Shown: positions 51,173-60,973, numbered from the stretch's first letter. The stretch is DNA of 64,000 nucleotides from an uncultured Christensenellaceae bacterium (GCA_910588155.1 CAJUPB010000002.1:62001-126000); one strand, 5' to 3'. The notes: a model not told the origin generated them from the letters alone. Translations and numbers: made by a program.

Positions 51173-53731
51173 ATGCACAAAGGCTATCGCATAATCTCCG
51201 TCGAGGCGGCGGACATATATAAGCACGAACAAGAATATGGCGTTGCTGTCGGGTATAAGTTGCCCGATGTAAAGAGCGACGCCTATTTTTGGCTATTCAA
51301 AAACAAATTAGATTATTCATTGGATAGCATCGAGCTTGAAAAGGCATATGCTCGAATTTGCCGTAAAAAGTTTTCCTTTGTGGACGAACACAATAATAGC
51401 TATACTCTCGCCGTTATCAATGTGAAGTTTAATTTTACATATAAGCCCGAGAATGGCAAGCTCGTAAAAGTCAAGCAACTGCGAGAATACTTTTATGCCA
51501 ACGGCTTTACCATGAACGGTATTCACTATGTAAGATATAAGCGTAGCGCGGGAAGCTCGCGCGAAGGTACGTGCTTGTTTATTGATGAGCGGTTATATAA
51601 GTATATGACAAAGTGGAGCGAGTGTGGACTAAAATCACAATCTGACATTGCTTCGTGGGAATCGTATAGAGCTTTATCATTAAGCGGCATAAAAGGCACG
51701 ATTGAAATACCACTTGATGGTATTCTATTTGTTCAGGACTATAAAAGCACGTTTACGGATGAAGTAATATCCGTAGAATTAAAAGACGGTAAACTAATTG
51801 CCGAACAAAAACAAACGCAAATCACGAACGATATTTGGGACGGAGAAAGTCTTTTAGACGAGAGTTTGTTTGTGGACAAATATGCGGACAAGCATATGCT
51901 GCTTTTACGCAATAAGTTTTTCAAGTCGTGCGCTTTTAAGACAAAACTCCAACAATGGATTAAAGATAAAAGCATTACCATCGCTGATTTGAAAGCGCGC
52001 GGCTTTGTTACGCTTGCAACGGATATAAGTCAAATTGTAATGGTTACAACGCCCAACAGCTTGAAGTATCTGAAATTTGTGGGCGCTCTAAGCTACAAGA
52101 ATATCCGCAAATGGACTGAAAACGTAAACAGCACTTTCGGCGTGGTCAAATGGGATAAGCGCACAAAGTATTTCGGCGGAAAATTAGTACAGAGTAGTTA
52201 TCAATTTTTGAATACTCTCGGATTAAACGAACAACAAGTCGAACATCTACTGCAACCGAGCTTTGACTATATTTCATATGTTCGCAAAGATATAGACTTT
52301 ATGCGTTTTCACTTTGCTGAAGCGTATGCAAAAGAAAGCGACGGTGAAGAAAAGCAGACGCCTGACGGCCTTGCCGAGCGCGCCGACGTAATTTTCAAAC
52401 TTCTTTACGATAGTCCGTTTTTCGATCAAACGGCGCTATACTCCAATTTCAAAAATGACGTTGTAAGTAGTTTAAAAGAAAAATTGCGACACGGAAATAT
52501 CCTATTGAATGGCACGAACGCTACACTTTTCGGTAACGGCACAGAGTTATTAAAATATATTGCCGGAGAAGACGTAACCGGCGAATTAAAGAACGGGCAA
52601 ATTCGTAGTGCGCGATTTGATAACGGAGCAAAGTTACTTTGCGCTCGTTCGCCGCATATCACTATGGGCAATCTCTATCTTGTGGAAAACGACACGGGCG
52701 GCGAAATCTGGGATTACTTTGATTTGGGCGATAACATAGTTTGCGTAAATGCTATCAATGAAAATATACAGCAACGACTGAACGGATGTGACTATGATTC
52801 AGATACAATGCTTATAACTGATGACAAGTTATTAGTTGAAGCGGTGGATAAACATAACAGCCTTTTCAAAGTTCCCGTTTGCAGTATAATGTTAGTCGGA
52901 AATGCAAGCAATGCTCTTTCCGAGCTCGACCACAAGACAAGCGAAAACAAAATCGGGGAAATTGTCAATCTATCGCAAAAACTTAACAGCCTTATTGGGG
53001 ATAAGCTCAATAGCGGCGCAAGCACGGCAGATATACTTCCCATTTACGAGGATGTTTGCAAGCTTGCCGTTCTTTCGGGATTGGAAATAGATAAAGCAAA
53101 GCGTGCTTACGATAATGTGAACATCGGCGCAGAGCTTACCGCTCTACGAAAGAAGTACAATGCCCCCGCGCCTATATTCTTTCAAGAGATAGACGAAGCA
53201 TATAGAAGTGGAGAGAAGCAGTACGCCTTTTATAACACAACAATGGACTATATCTATAAAGCAGTAAAGGCGTTTCACTTCCGCAAAGGTAAAGCGAAAG
53301 TTAAAGACTATGAGCCTATCTCACGAACATTCGGCAATAAAACGACTTCGGACAATGCAACCGATTACCGTCACCGCGACAAGATTATAGAAATATGCGA
53401 TGAATATAAAGCGAGACTCGGAAGATTATATACGGCACTTCGCTCAGCAGACGAAAAAGAACGAGAAGTTATTTACGAAAGAATACAAGACGAAAAAGCC
53501 GAGAGGGACAGTAAAGTTTCAAGGTGGTTGACGAGCATAAACGTAATGCTTTTTGTAATACGGCATTATGAGAAGAATAGTCCGTCGGATTGGCGTATTT
53601 ACGCGCCGCTTATAAATACGCCGCTATTTCAAAAAGAAATGCTTGCTTATCCCGTGCCGGAGTTTTTTGTAGTAGAAGATCCAGACGGAGAGTATTGCTT
53701 GTACGGTAGAAATTTTACAAAAACAATGTAA
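51173..53731 (+). CDS. QDE-1/YonO-like DNA- or RNA-dependent RNA polymerase
   Basis: The 852 residues resemble the two-barrel RNA polymerases that include eukaryotic RNA-dependent RNA polymerases and phage SPbeta YonO. The key motif is Asp540-Tyr-Asp542-Ser-Asp544 in NGCDYDSDTMLIT, matching the metal-binding DxDGD. Upstream, ARSPHITMGNLYLV matches the conserved R-x-P-x2-x-G-[DN] region, and RSAGSSREGTCLFID the N-terminal barrel. Gly of DxDGD is Ser here. No Shine-Dalgarno sequence precedes the ATG, and the promoter predicts a leaderless mRNA. It stands alone at the left of the mobilization genes. Template and role are unknown. Confidence 0.72.
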   Translation: MHKGYRIISVEAADIYKHEQEYGVAVGYKLPDVKSDAYFWLFKNKLDYSLDSIELEKAYARICRKKFSFVDEHNNSYTLAVINVKFNFTYKPENGKLVKVKQLREYFYANGFTMNGIHYVRYKRSAGSSREGTCLFIDERLYKYMTKWSECGLKSQSDIASWESYRALSLSGIKGTIEIPLDGILFVQDYKSTFTDEVISVELKDGKLIAEQKQTQITNDIWDGESLLDESLFVDKYADKHMLLLRNKFFKSCAFKTKLQQWIKDKSITIADLKARGFVTLATDISQIVMVTTPNSLKYLKFVGALSYKNIRKWTENVNSTFGVVKWDKRTKYFGGKLVQSSYQFLNTLGLNEQQVEHLLQPSFDYISYVRKDIDFMRFHFAEAYAKESDGEEKQTPDGLAERADVIFKLLYDSPFFDQTALYSNFKNDVVSSLKEKLRHGNILLNGTNATLFGNGTELLKYIAGEDVTGELKNGQIRSARFDNGAKLLCARSPHITMGNLYLVENDTGGEIWDYFDLGDNIVCVNAINENIQQRLNGCDYDSDTMLITDDKLLVEAVDKHNSLFKVPVCSIMLVGNASNALSELDHKTSENKIGEIVNLSQKLNSLIGDKLNSGASTADILPIYEDVCKLAVLSGLEIDKAKRAYDNVNIGAELTALRKKYNAPAPIFFQEIDEAYRSGEKQYAFYNTTMDYIYKAVKAFHFRKGKAKVKDYEPISRTFGNKTTSDNATDYRHRDKIIEICDEYKARLGRLYTALRSADEKEREVIYERIQDEKAERDSKVSRWLTSINVMLFVIRHYEKNSPSDWRIYAPLINTPLFQKEMLAYPVPEFFVVEDPDGEYCLYGRNFTKTM

Positions 53732-53739
53732 AAAGTGAA

Positions 53740-53760
53740 AGAGCCTGATTTCGGCTCTTA
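53740..53760 (+). terminator. Hairpin after the RNA polymerase-like gene
   Basis: AAGAGCC-tgatttc-GGCTCTT, a 7-base stem 8 bases past the stop codon, without a T-tract. Confidence 0.5.
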
Positions 53761-53894
53761 GAGTTATTGGGTATGATTGTGCTTAAAATATTGTTTTCGG
53801 GCCTGTTTTGGCACTAAAAACCAGCTTAATAGAAAACAAATAAACAACTCAGTAATCGGCGTAATAGGACGCGCACGAACAGAGCGCGAATATA

Positions 53895-53924
53895 GCTCGA
53901 CTGTGGACAACGGTCGGGCTTTTA
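53895..53924 (+). terminator. Terminator in the mobilization leader
   Basis: GCTCGAC (53895-53901) pairs with GTCGGGC (53913-53919), one G-U pair, followed by TTTT. The stretch 53761-54071 contains this hairpin and an AAGGAGGAAAAG sequence (53961 onward) with no start codon after it; nothing else is recognisable. Confidence 0.6.
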
Positions 53925-54071
53925 TATTGCTTGGACAAAGCATATAGCAAATAAATTTACAAGGAGGAAAAGACAAAGAAAAAACAAGGCGTAGCCGCCA
54001 GCCTAAAATAACGTATAATGACAAGTGAATAAAAGGAATAGGGTTTTGGGTTGTCGGTAATAGCGAGGAAC

Positions 54072-54135
54072 GTATTTGGCTTGCCAAATACCGCCGACAA
54101 GTCGGCGTCCTCGTTAGGGGGTGCCCTAAGACCCC
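54072..54135 (+). other. Probable origin of transfer (oriT)
   Basis: Three inverted repeats lie side by side just before mobC: GTATTTGGC-tt-GCCAAATAC (54072-54091), CGCCGAC-aa-GTCGGCG (54092-54107, sharing its first base region) and GGGGT-gccctaag-ACCCC (54118-54135). The last, with GTGCCCTAAG, recalls the nick region of MobP-type relaxases. oriT next to mobC and the relaxase gene is the standard layout. The nick site is not determined. Confidence 0.6.
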
Positions 54136-54167
54136 ATATAAAACAGAATGAACAAGGAGGAATAGTT

Positions 54168-54497
54168 ATAGGTAACAGAACAAGACCGTTTGCTTATACA
54201 TTCAGAGCGACGGATAAGGAAAGACAAATCATTGATCAGAAAATCAAACAAAGCGGACTTACAATGACCGAGTTTGTGATACGCGCAATTACGGATAAGC
54301 CTGTCACCGTAGTAGAGAGCGCTGGCGAAATTTTGACCGAATTAAAACGGCAAGGAAACAATCTCAATCAAGCGGTGCGTAATTACTACTGCGACATTGA
54401 CACGAGAACAGAACTCAATTCGTGCGCACGGAAACTGAAAGAGCTGTACGCCGCTTTGATTGCCGCAACGAACGGAAAGAACAATGCCGCTTCTTAA
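54168..54497 (+). CDS. mobC: MobC-type relaxosome protein
   Basis: The 109 residues counted from 54168 begin GNRTRPFAYTFRATDKERQI after the initiator, a MobC/ribbon-helix-helix start, and continue with a helix rich in charged residues; ILTELKRQGNNLNQAVRNY is the MobC signature. MobC helps open oriT for the relaxase. The ribosome site GGAGG (54156-54160) points to codon ATA at 54168; no ATG, GTG or TTG occurs at the right distance. Either ATA is used, or the start codon has mutated, or a TTG at 54051 is used. Its end overlaps the relaxase start. Confidence 0.7.
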   Translation: MGNRTRPFAYTFRATDKERQIIDQKIKQSGLTMTEFVIRAITDKPVTVVESAGEILTELKRQGNNLNQAVRNYYCDIDTRTELNSCARKLKELYAALIAATNGKNNAAS

Positions 54498-55629
54498 ATG
54501 CAGTGCAGGAAAAGCAAAACCGCAAGCGGCAATCGGATACATAACAAATCCGAATAAAGCTGAAGTAATTTCCGTAAGAAATCTTTTTGAAGATGAGGAC
54601 TATGCTAAACAGTTTGAGCAAACGGCGGCGCTATATGGGAAAGGAAAAGGCTTTAACGAGCGCAAGTATTACCATTTCAAACTGTCGTGTGCAAGGCAAG
54701 ATAACCTTAGCCCGCAAGAGGCACATAAGTTTGCACAAGAAGTTGCAGAAAAACTATTCCAAGATTACGAGTGTGTTTTAGCCACACATACGGATACCGA
54801 TGCTGTTCACAGTCACATAATCGTCAATGCCGTAAATCCGCTTACGGGAAAGAAGTTGCAGTTTAGTCCAAAGGATTACGTTGCTATGAAAGATGAAGTA
54901 AACCGTTTGGGTAAAGAGCACGGCTATACCGAAACGGATTTTCGTAAGCGTGGTAAGAACAGTCGTAATGCGGCTGAGCGAAAGATCATTCTAAACGGCG
55001 GCGTATCTTGGAAAGAAGAGTTGCGAGAAGTCATAGTAGAAGCCATAGGAAAATCCAAAGATGAGCAAGAATTTAAGGACTATCTCAAAACTTGCTACGG
55101 CGTTGAGATAACAAGAAGCGGCAAGGACTTTTCTTATCTTCATCCGCAAAAGCAAAAGCCTATCCGAGGGGCGAAGCTCGGAACAAACTATACAAAAAGC
55201 GAGGTATTAAGAAAACTTGGAAAACAGAATAACGGGCAAAAGCCCACAGCCAATAACGGACACGGAGGAGGTTGCATTCGAGAACAATCTTCCGGCGCAA
55301 GAGTTGTGCGAACAAGTAGGCTTACTCACGGCGGAGGTACGGGAAGCCTTATTGCAGCAAGCCTTGACTGTATCGAACGAGAAATGCAACAACTTACTTT
55401 CGCAGCAGAATGCGCTAATAGAGGAACTGACGCAGCAAGTGAGCAGCGTAAAATTGAGCGCGAACGAGATCGAATGGAATCGGAAAGACGACAACGAGAA
55501 AATGCTGAAAGACTTGCAACGGAGCAACAACAATCTGTTGGAGAGTCTGAAAGCGACGATTCGGCAAATAACGGAAGTAGCGATGCAGATACAAGCAGAA
55601 GTAAGTATAGCTACGGCAAGGATGACTGA
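54484..55629 (+). CDS. Relaxase/mobilization nuclease
   Basis: The ATG at 54484 gives 381 residues. The N-terminal domain is a MobA/VirD2-type relaxase: Tyr19 (IGYITNP) as candidate nicking residue and the three-His motif His102, His109, His111 in HTDTDAVHSHIIVN. It nicks oriT and carries the single strand to the recipient. From residue about 245 the chain is low-complexity and charged (RMESERRQRENAER); in this part a second gene is read in another frame (55217-55864). It overlaps mobC by 14 bases. It fits the TnpZ role of Tn4451. Confidence 0.9.
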   Translation: MPLLKCSAGKAKPQAAIGYITNPNKAEVISVRNLFEDEDYAKQFEQTAALYGKGKGFNERKYYHFKLSCARQDNLSPQEAHKFAQEVAEKLFQDYECVLATHTDTDAVHSHIIVNAVNPLTGKKLQFSPKDYVAMKDEVNRLGKEHGYTETDFRKRGKNSRNAAERKIILNGGVSWKEELREVIVEAIGKSKDEQEFKDYLKTCYGVEITRSGKDFSYLHPQKQKPIRGAKLGTNYTKSEVLRKLGKQNNGQKPTANNGHGGGCIREQSSGARVVRTSRLTHGGGTGSLIAASLDCIEREMQQLTFAAECANRGTDAASEQRKIERERDRMESERRQRENAERLATEQQQSVGESESDDSANNGSSDADTSRSKYSYGKDD

Positions 55630-55864
55630 CGAAGCGAGTATAAAATTCAATAAGCGAATAAATGAAGCCGCCGACAAAGCCATAGCCAAGATTGACGAAC
55701 TGACAACTGAAACTACGAATAAAGTCAAGTCCGTAAGCAAGGAAATAGACGGCGTGAAAAATGAAATCTATTACGAGCGCGGCTTCCGTAAATTTTTCTT
55801 CTGGGCGACGCCTATTCTTCTTCTCGCCCAAACCGTAGTAAGCGTATTTTTGCTTTTATGCTGA
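55217..55864 (+). CDS. MobB-like coiled-coil membrane protein, overprinted on the relaxase gene
   Basis: The 215 residues from a TTG at 55217 overlap the relaxase frame by 413 bases. The sequence is a regular coiled coil (about 45-190) ending in a basic stretch and a single membrane helix (FFFWATPILLLAQTVVSVFL). This coherent structure, and the low-complexity of the relaxase in the same DNA, argue that it is real. Nested or overlapping mob genes are known from ColE1 and RSF1010 type plasmids. It could anchor the relaxosome to the membrane. The true start may lie slightly downstream, after GGAGGAGG at 55264-55271. Confidence 0.65.
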   Translation: MENRITGKSPQPITDTEEVAFENNLPAQELCEQVGLLTAEVREALLQQALTVSNEKCNNLLSQQNALIEELTQQVSSVKLSANEIEWNRKDDNEKMLKDLQRSNNNLLESLKATIRQITEVAMQIQAEVSIATARMTDEASIKFNKRINEAADKAIAKIDELTTETTNKVKSVSKEIDGVKNEIYYERGFRKFFFWATPILLLAQTVVSVFLLLC

Positions 55865-55881
55865 AAACTTCTATAAAACGC

Positions 55882-55924
55882 TTGACAAACTGCAAAAAAT
55901 AGTATATCGTATATATACGATATA
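55882..55924 (+). promoter_or_regulatory. Promoter with 22-base palindromic operator
   Basis: TTGACA at 55882-55887 is followed by a perfect 22-base palindrome at 55903-55924, whose arms are TATATCGTATA and TATACGATATA, in the -10 and start region. It lies 20 bases before tnpV. A repressor binding there would shut off the right-hand genes; which protein binds is unknown (the 69-residue protein at 56311 is one option). Confidence 0.55.
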
Positions 55925-55944
55925 AAATATTTTGGAGGTTTGCA

Positions 55945-56301
55945 ATGAACGTAGCGAAAGTTATGGCGAAAGCGGACAGCGGCGAAATGCTGACGGTCGA
56001 GGAAATCAAGGTCTATCAAGCCAATGTCAAGCCGATACATCATATATACGGAAAGTACGGTACGCTTGCAAAACGGTATCTTGAAGATAAAGGGACGCTT
56101 TGGATAGTGCAGGACATTCCCGCCCTTCTTCGCGGCGTAGATCGTGCCGCCGAACGGTTGTACGACGTTATGTACGATAAGTTGAGCAAAGCCGAACGTT
56201 TTAAGCGAACGGGCAATTATTTGGAAGACGTGCGGCGTATCGGTGAAATGCAACGGCTTATAGACGAAGAGATTCGGAATGAGATTATATACACTCTTTG
56301 A
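55945..56301 (+). CDS. tnpV: TnpV-like transposon protein
   Basis: The 118 residues contain IYGKYGTLAKRYLEDKGTLW, typical of the TnpV proteins carried by Tn4451 and its relatives, then helices with RGVDRAAERLYDVMYDKL. TnpV may help in excision; its role is not established. TTTTGGAGGTTTGC is the ribosome site. The next gene follows after 9 bases. Confidence 0.75.
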   Translation: MNVAKVMAKADSGEMLTVEEIKVYQANVKPIHHIYGKYGTLAKRYLEDKGTLWIVQDIPALLRGVDRAAERLYDVMYDKLSKAERFKRTGNYLEDVRRIGEMQRLIDEEIRNEIIYTL

Positions 56302-56310
56302 GGTGCGAAT

Positions 56311-56520
56311 ATGGTAACGAGAAAAGAAGACACGCCGCAGAGAGTGGCAAACAGAAAATACGAGGCGAAAAACAAGGAAAAGCGTCAAGCGACGAGCGGT
56401 AATTTTCAAACAATGATTCCGCGCGAACTGTTTGACGAATTAACCGCGTTCCTCCGTGAACGCAATATGACGAAAGTAGACTTTATAAAGAAAGCCTACG
56501 AGCTATTAAAAAATCAATAA
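56311..56520 (+). CDS. Small ribbon-helix-helix-like protein
   Basis: The 69 residues have a basic N-terminus and then FQTMIPRELFDELTAFLRE and MTKVDFIKKAYELLKNQ, the beta strand and two helices of an Arc/CopG-like DNA-binding fold. It may act as a transcription regulator of the element, possibly on the palindrome at 55903. A terminator follows. Confidence 0.65.
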   Translation: MVTRKEDTPQRVANRKYEAKNKEKRQATSGNFQTMIPRELFDELTAFLRERNMTKVDFIKKAYELLKNQ

Positions 56521-56527
56521 ACCGTGG

Positions 56528-56562
56528 ATGCCCGACAAAAGCAAACAGCTTCGGTCGGGCAT
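56528..56562 (+). terminator. Terminator after the RHH-like gene
   Basis: ATGCCCGAC (56528-56536) pairs with GTCGGGCAT (56554-56562), followed by TTCAC. The stem is strong, the T-tract short. Confidence 0.65.
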
Positions 56563-56694
56563 TTCACAAAAATAATTATAAGGAGGACAATACGCTATAA
56601 ATGATGAGAGAACATAGTAATTATATGGAAAAAGAACATTATATCCGTTCGGCAAAGAGAACATTGTATGCCGTGGCGCAAACAATGATTCGAG

Positions 56695-58526
<1,832 letters not shown>

Positions 58527-58542
58527 CCAATAAGTGTGATTG

Positions 58543-58570
58543 CCTTGGGGATGATAAAAAATCCCCAAGG
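58543..58570 (+). repeat. Left-end hairpin of the IS200/IS605 element
   Basis: CCTTGGGGAT (58543-58552) pairs perfectly with ATCCCCAAGG (58561-58570) around an 8-base AT-rich loop. IS200/IS605 elements have such subterminal hairpins, recognised by TnpA, instead of inverted ends. It also covers the possible tnpA start. Confidence 0.7.
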
Positions 58571-58803
58571 ACAATTAGCACATACGAAATGGAATTGCAA
58601 GTATCACATAGTATTTGCACCAAAGTATCGAAGGAAAGTATTTTACGAAGAGAAACGAGCAGAGATAAGAGAGATACTGCGAGAGCTATGCCAGTGGAAA
58701 GGAGTAGAGATAATCGAAGGAGAGATATGCCCGGACCACATACATATGCTGGTAAGTATCCCGCCCAAAATGAGCGTTTCGGGGGTTATGGGGTATTTGA
58801 ATT
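58551..58803 (+). pseudogene. tnpA: IS200/IS605 transposase TnpA, interrupted by a prophage
   Basis: The frame encodes the N-terminal two thirds of an IS200-type Y1 transposase: AHTKWNCKYHIVFAPKYRRK, ICPDHIHMLVSIPPKMS (HUH motif, His-x-His) and VMGYL. After the codons for MGYL the sequence departs from the family, which should read on through KGKSS and the catalytic Tyr helix. The break coincides with the end of the prophage integrase gene. The frame runs on to 58871 in unrelated prophage sequence. The remaining third should lie beyond the other prophage end, outside the window. Confidence 0.8.
58780..58803. other. Prophage attachment junction in tnpA
   Basis: The transposase reading breaks at GGGTATTTGAA and prophage DNA follows. 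The crossover core lies in this interval, close to the integrase gene as is normal for serine integrases. The exact core cannot be set without the other junction. Confidence 0.6.
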
Positions 58804-60360
58804 TTTACGCACAAAGTAGTCCCCGAAATCTTTTTCGAGTTTGTCGCCAAGACCGGGAATGGGGAATTTGAAATAGATGCAAATGCGTTCATTAGAAACG
58901 GTTATTCGCTCCACATAGGTGGCGAGTAGCCGCTTTTTATATTCCGGACTGTCGGCGTTCGCGCTTTCGATAAACGACGTTAAACGCTTGCGAACATCCT
59001 CAGCGGTCAGACCAACGGGAACGTCAGGGGAAAGGCGGTTGATTTCACGGTCGAGGAATTCAGCGCGGGCGTTCAGCTCGTCAGCCTTTGCAGAGTAAGC
59101 CTCTTTCGAGAGACCATCAGACAGGTAAAGGTCGAGCAGGCGGTCGCGTTGTTTTTTGATTTTTTCGAGTTCGGATTTATACCCGTCGATTTTTTTCTGG
59201 TCGGCGGGTTTTTTCTTTTTCGACCGAACGAGCATCTCGGCCACAATCCAGTCGGACGTGTCGCCGGAGAAAAGGCAATAGTTGATAGCACCGAAGACAA
59301 ACTCCTCCAGCGCGAATTTTTCAATATTTTTCAAATCACAATGCGCCGGGACGTATTCGGGGTCAAGGCGACGGGATGCACTGCCGCGCGAGCCTTTCGT
59401 TGCGCAGCGGTAGGAATACTTTTCGTAGGTTTGCACCTTCCCAGATTTCAGCGGAAAAGTTGACTTCGATTTGAAACCGTAAAGATGCGAGCCGCAATAC
59501 TCGCAGTAGAGATAACCGGTAAGCAAATATTCCTCCTCTTTCAAACGGGAGCGCGGGCCTTTTTTTCGCGCTGTCGTTTTTTCGTATTGCCGCCAAAAGA
59601 TGGACGGTTCGAGAATAGGCTCGACGGCGTTCTCGATGATGATAGGCGGCTGCCCGTCCTTGCTATTCACACCGTAAGAGAACCGACCGACCAAAATAGG
59701 CTGCTGGGTCAAGCGCGTGATAGCAAGCTCATTGAACAGCGTCCCCTTATGTGTTTTGATGCCGTGAGTAACCGCCCAGCGAGTAACATCGGCGATGCTT
59801 TCGCCGCCGTCCAGCCTGCGGAAAATTTCGCGGATTACAGCGGCCTCTTCGGGAACAACGACATAGCGGTGGTGTTCGTCGACGCGGTAGCCGTAAGGAA
59901 CGGGGCCGGTAACGTGCTGTGCTTTCAGCGCGGCCTCTTTTTGACCTTTGCGAACTTCGCGGGAGAGGTTACGGGAATAGTATTCTGCCATACCCTCAAG
60001 CACCGCCTCCATCATGATAGACTCCGGCGAGTCGTCGAGGGGTTCGAGTACGGAGATGACGCGCAGACCGTTCTCTTTCAGCTTGTGGCGATAAACAGCC
60101 GACGCATAACGGTCACGGGCGAATCGGTCGAGCTTATGAACGACAATGCCCTTGCAGCCGCTCCCGGCAGACTCGGCAATCATTTTCTGGAATTCTTCGC
60201 GGTCGTCAGTCGTTCCGGATTTCGCCTCATCTATGTAAAATTTTCGGATGGTATGCCCTTCACGGGCTGCCCACTCTTTGATGGCGCGGACTTGCGCCTC
60301 GATAGAGTAACCGTCGCGCTGGTTTTCGGACGAATACCGGCAATAGGCAAGCAAGTCCAT
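58786..60360 (-). CDS. Prophage large serine integrase
   Basis: The 524 residues have the resolvase domain with Ser10 (YCRYSSENQ), VVHKLDRFARDRY, a recombinase domain (about 155-260), a zinc ribbon (YLYCEYCGSHLYGF, with later Cys in YRCATKG), a coiled coil (about 385-450) and a C-terminal tail. The stop codon lies in the transposase sequence beyond the junction, so its last residues (about NSNTP) come from the target. The start overlaps the repressor stop (TAATG), so integrase and repressor are cotranscribed. Confidence 0.92.
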   Translation of the reverse strand: MDLLAYCRYSSENQRDGYSIEAQVRAIKEWAAREGHTIRKFYIDEAKSGTTDDREEFQKMIAESAGSGCKGIVVHKLDRFARDRYASAVYRHKLKENGLRVISVLEPLDDSPESIMMEAVLEGMAEYYSRNLSREVRKGQKEAALKAQHVTGPVPYGYRVDEHHRYVVVPEEAAVIREIFRRLDGGESIADVTRWAVTHGIKTHKGTLFNELAITRLTQQPILVGRFSYGVNSKDGQPPIIIENAVEPILEPSIFWRQYEKTTARKKGPRSRLKEEEYLLTGYLYCEYCGSHLYGFKSKSTFPLKSGKVQTYEKYSYRCATKGSRGSASRRLDPEYVPAHCDLKNIEKFALEEFVFGAINYCLFSGDTSDWIVAEMLVRSKKKKPADQKKIDGYKSELEKIKKQRDRLLDLYLSDGLSKEAYSAKADELNARAEFLDREINRLSPDVPVGLTAEDVRKRLTSFIESANADSPEYKKRLLATYVERITVSNERICIYFKFPIPGLGDKLEKDFGDYFVRKNSNTP

Positions 60361-60794
60361 TATTCATCGTCTCCCACAGGTTTAGAAAAGTCGTCGTGAG
60401 CGGTTCGCATCTTTGCGAATTCGAGAATCATATCAAGGCTGGTCTTGCTGTCTATACCACGGAGCAAAAGCAGAATTTCAATTTTTGTTCTCACGGGTTC
60501 GGGAACGGCGGGGGATAGCGACTGAGTAACATCCCCGTCCGAGTAAGCTGTTTCAACCATAAAATCGTTGCGAAGAGAATCCACGAAATCGTTAAACATA
60601 TCTTCGGGAGATTTGCCGAGCAAGTAGTCGACTGACACGCCGAAAAAGTCAGAAAGAACCTGCTGACTTTTAACCGAGAAATTCCGCTCCCCGCGTTCAT
60701 AGTAAGCGATTGATGAGAATTCAATTCCAGTCTGTTCTGAAAGGCTACGAAGCGACATTTTTCGAGCCGTGCGTAATTGCTTAAGTCTATTCAT
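60360..60794 (-). CDS. Phage repressor, Cro/C1 HTH type
   Basis: The 144 residues begin with an HTH_XRE domain (1-60: LKQLRTARKMSLRSLSEQTG, SSIAYYERGERNF, VLSDFFGVSVDYLLGK), followed by an acidic helical C-terminal region for oligomerisation. There is no peptidase motif for RecA-driven cleavage. It should keep the prophage silent by binding the GTCCAC-type operators in 60826-60953. It is transcribed leftward with the integrase. Confidence 0.9.
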   Translation of the reverse strand: MNRLKQLRTARKMSLRSLSEQTGIEFSSIAYYERGERNFSVKSQQVLSDFFGVSVDYLLGKSPEDMFNDFVDSLRNDFMVETAYSDGDVTQSLSPAVPEPVRTKIEILLLLRGIDSKTSLDMILEFAKMRTAHDDFSKPVGDDE

Positions 60795-60814
60795 AACGAT
60801 GCACCTCGCTTTTT

Positions 60815-60843
60815 ATTATACCCTTTTGTGGACTTGCAGTCAA
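60815..60843 (-). promoter_or_regulatory. Leftward repressor promoter
   Basis: On the minus strand, TTGACT (60843-60838) and TATAAT (60820-60815) with a 17-base spacer. The operator TTGTGGACT (60826-60834) lies between the two boxes. Confidence 0.8.
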
Positions 60844-60953
60844 TTTTTTAATCAAAATAAGAAAAATTTTTTTGAAAAAACGCAGAAAAACTGTTGACAA
60901 ACAGTCCACAAAGGATTATAATAGCCATACAACGTGGACAGACAGTCCACAAA
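60826..60953. promoter_or_regulatory. Phage operators with CAGTCCACAA consensus
   Basis: The same half-site occurs at 60826-60834 (inverse, TTGTGGACT), 60901-60911 (ACAGTCCACAA), 60934-60939 (GTGGAC, inverse) and 60942-60953 (ACAGTCCACAAA). The first lies in the repressor promoter, the second in the early promoter and the last two, facing each other, just behind the early start point. This is the usual plan of a lysis-lysogeny switch. Confidence 0.7.
60894..60922 (+). promoter_or_regulatory. Rightward early promoter
   Basis: TTGACA at 60894-60899 and TATAAT at 60917-60922 with a 17-base spacer. The operator ACAGTCCACAA (60901-60911) lies in the spacer. Confidence 0.85.
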
Positions 60954-60973
60954 CACATCGGAGGTAAATCAAA

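Noticed and set aside
59485..60399. 304-codon plus-strand frame opposite the prophage integrase
   Set aside because: Antisense of the clear serine integrase.
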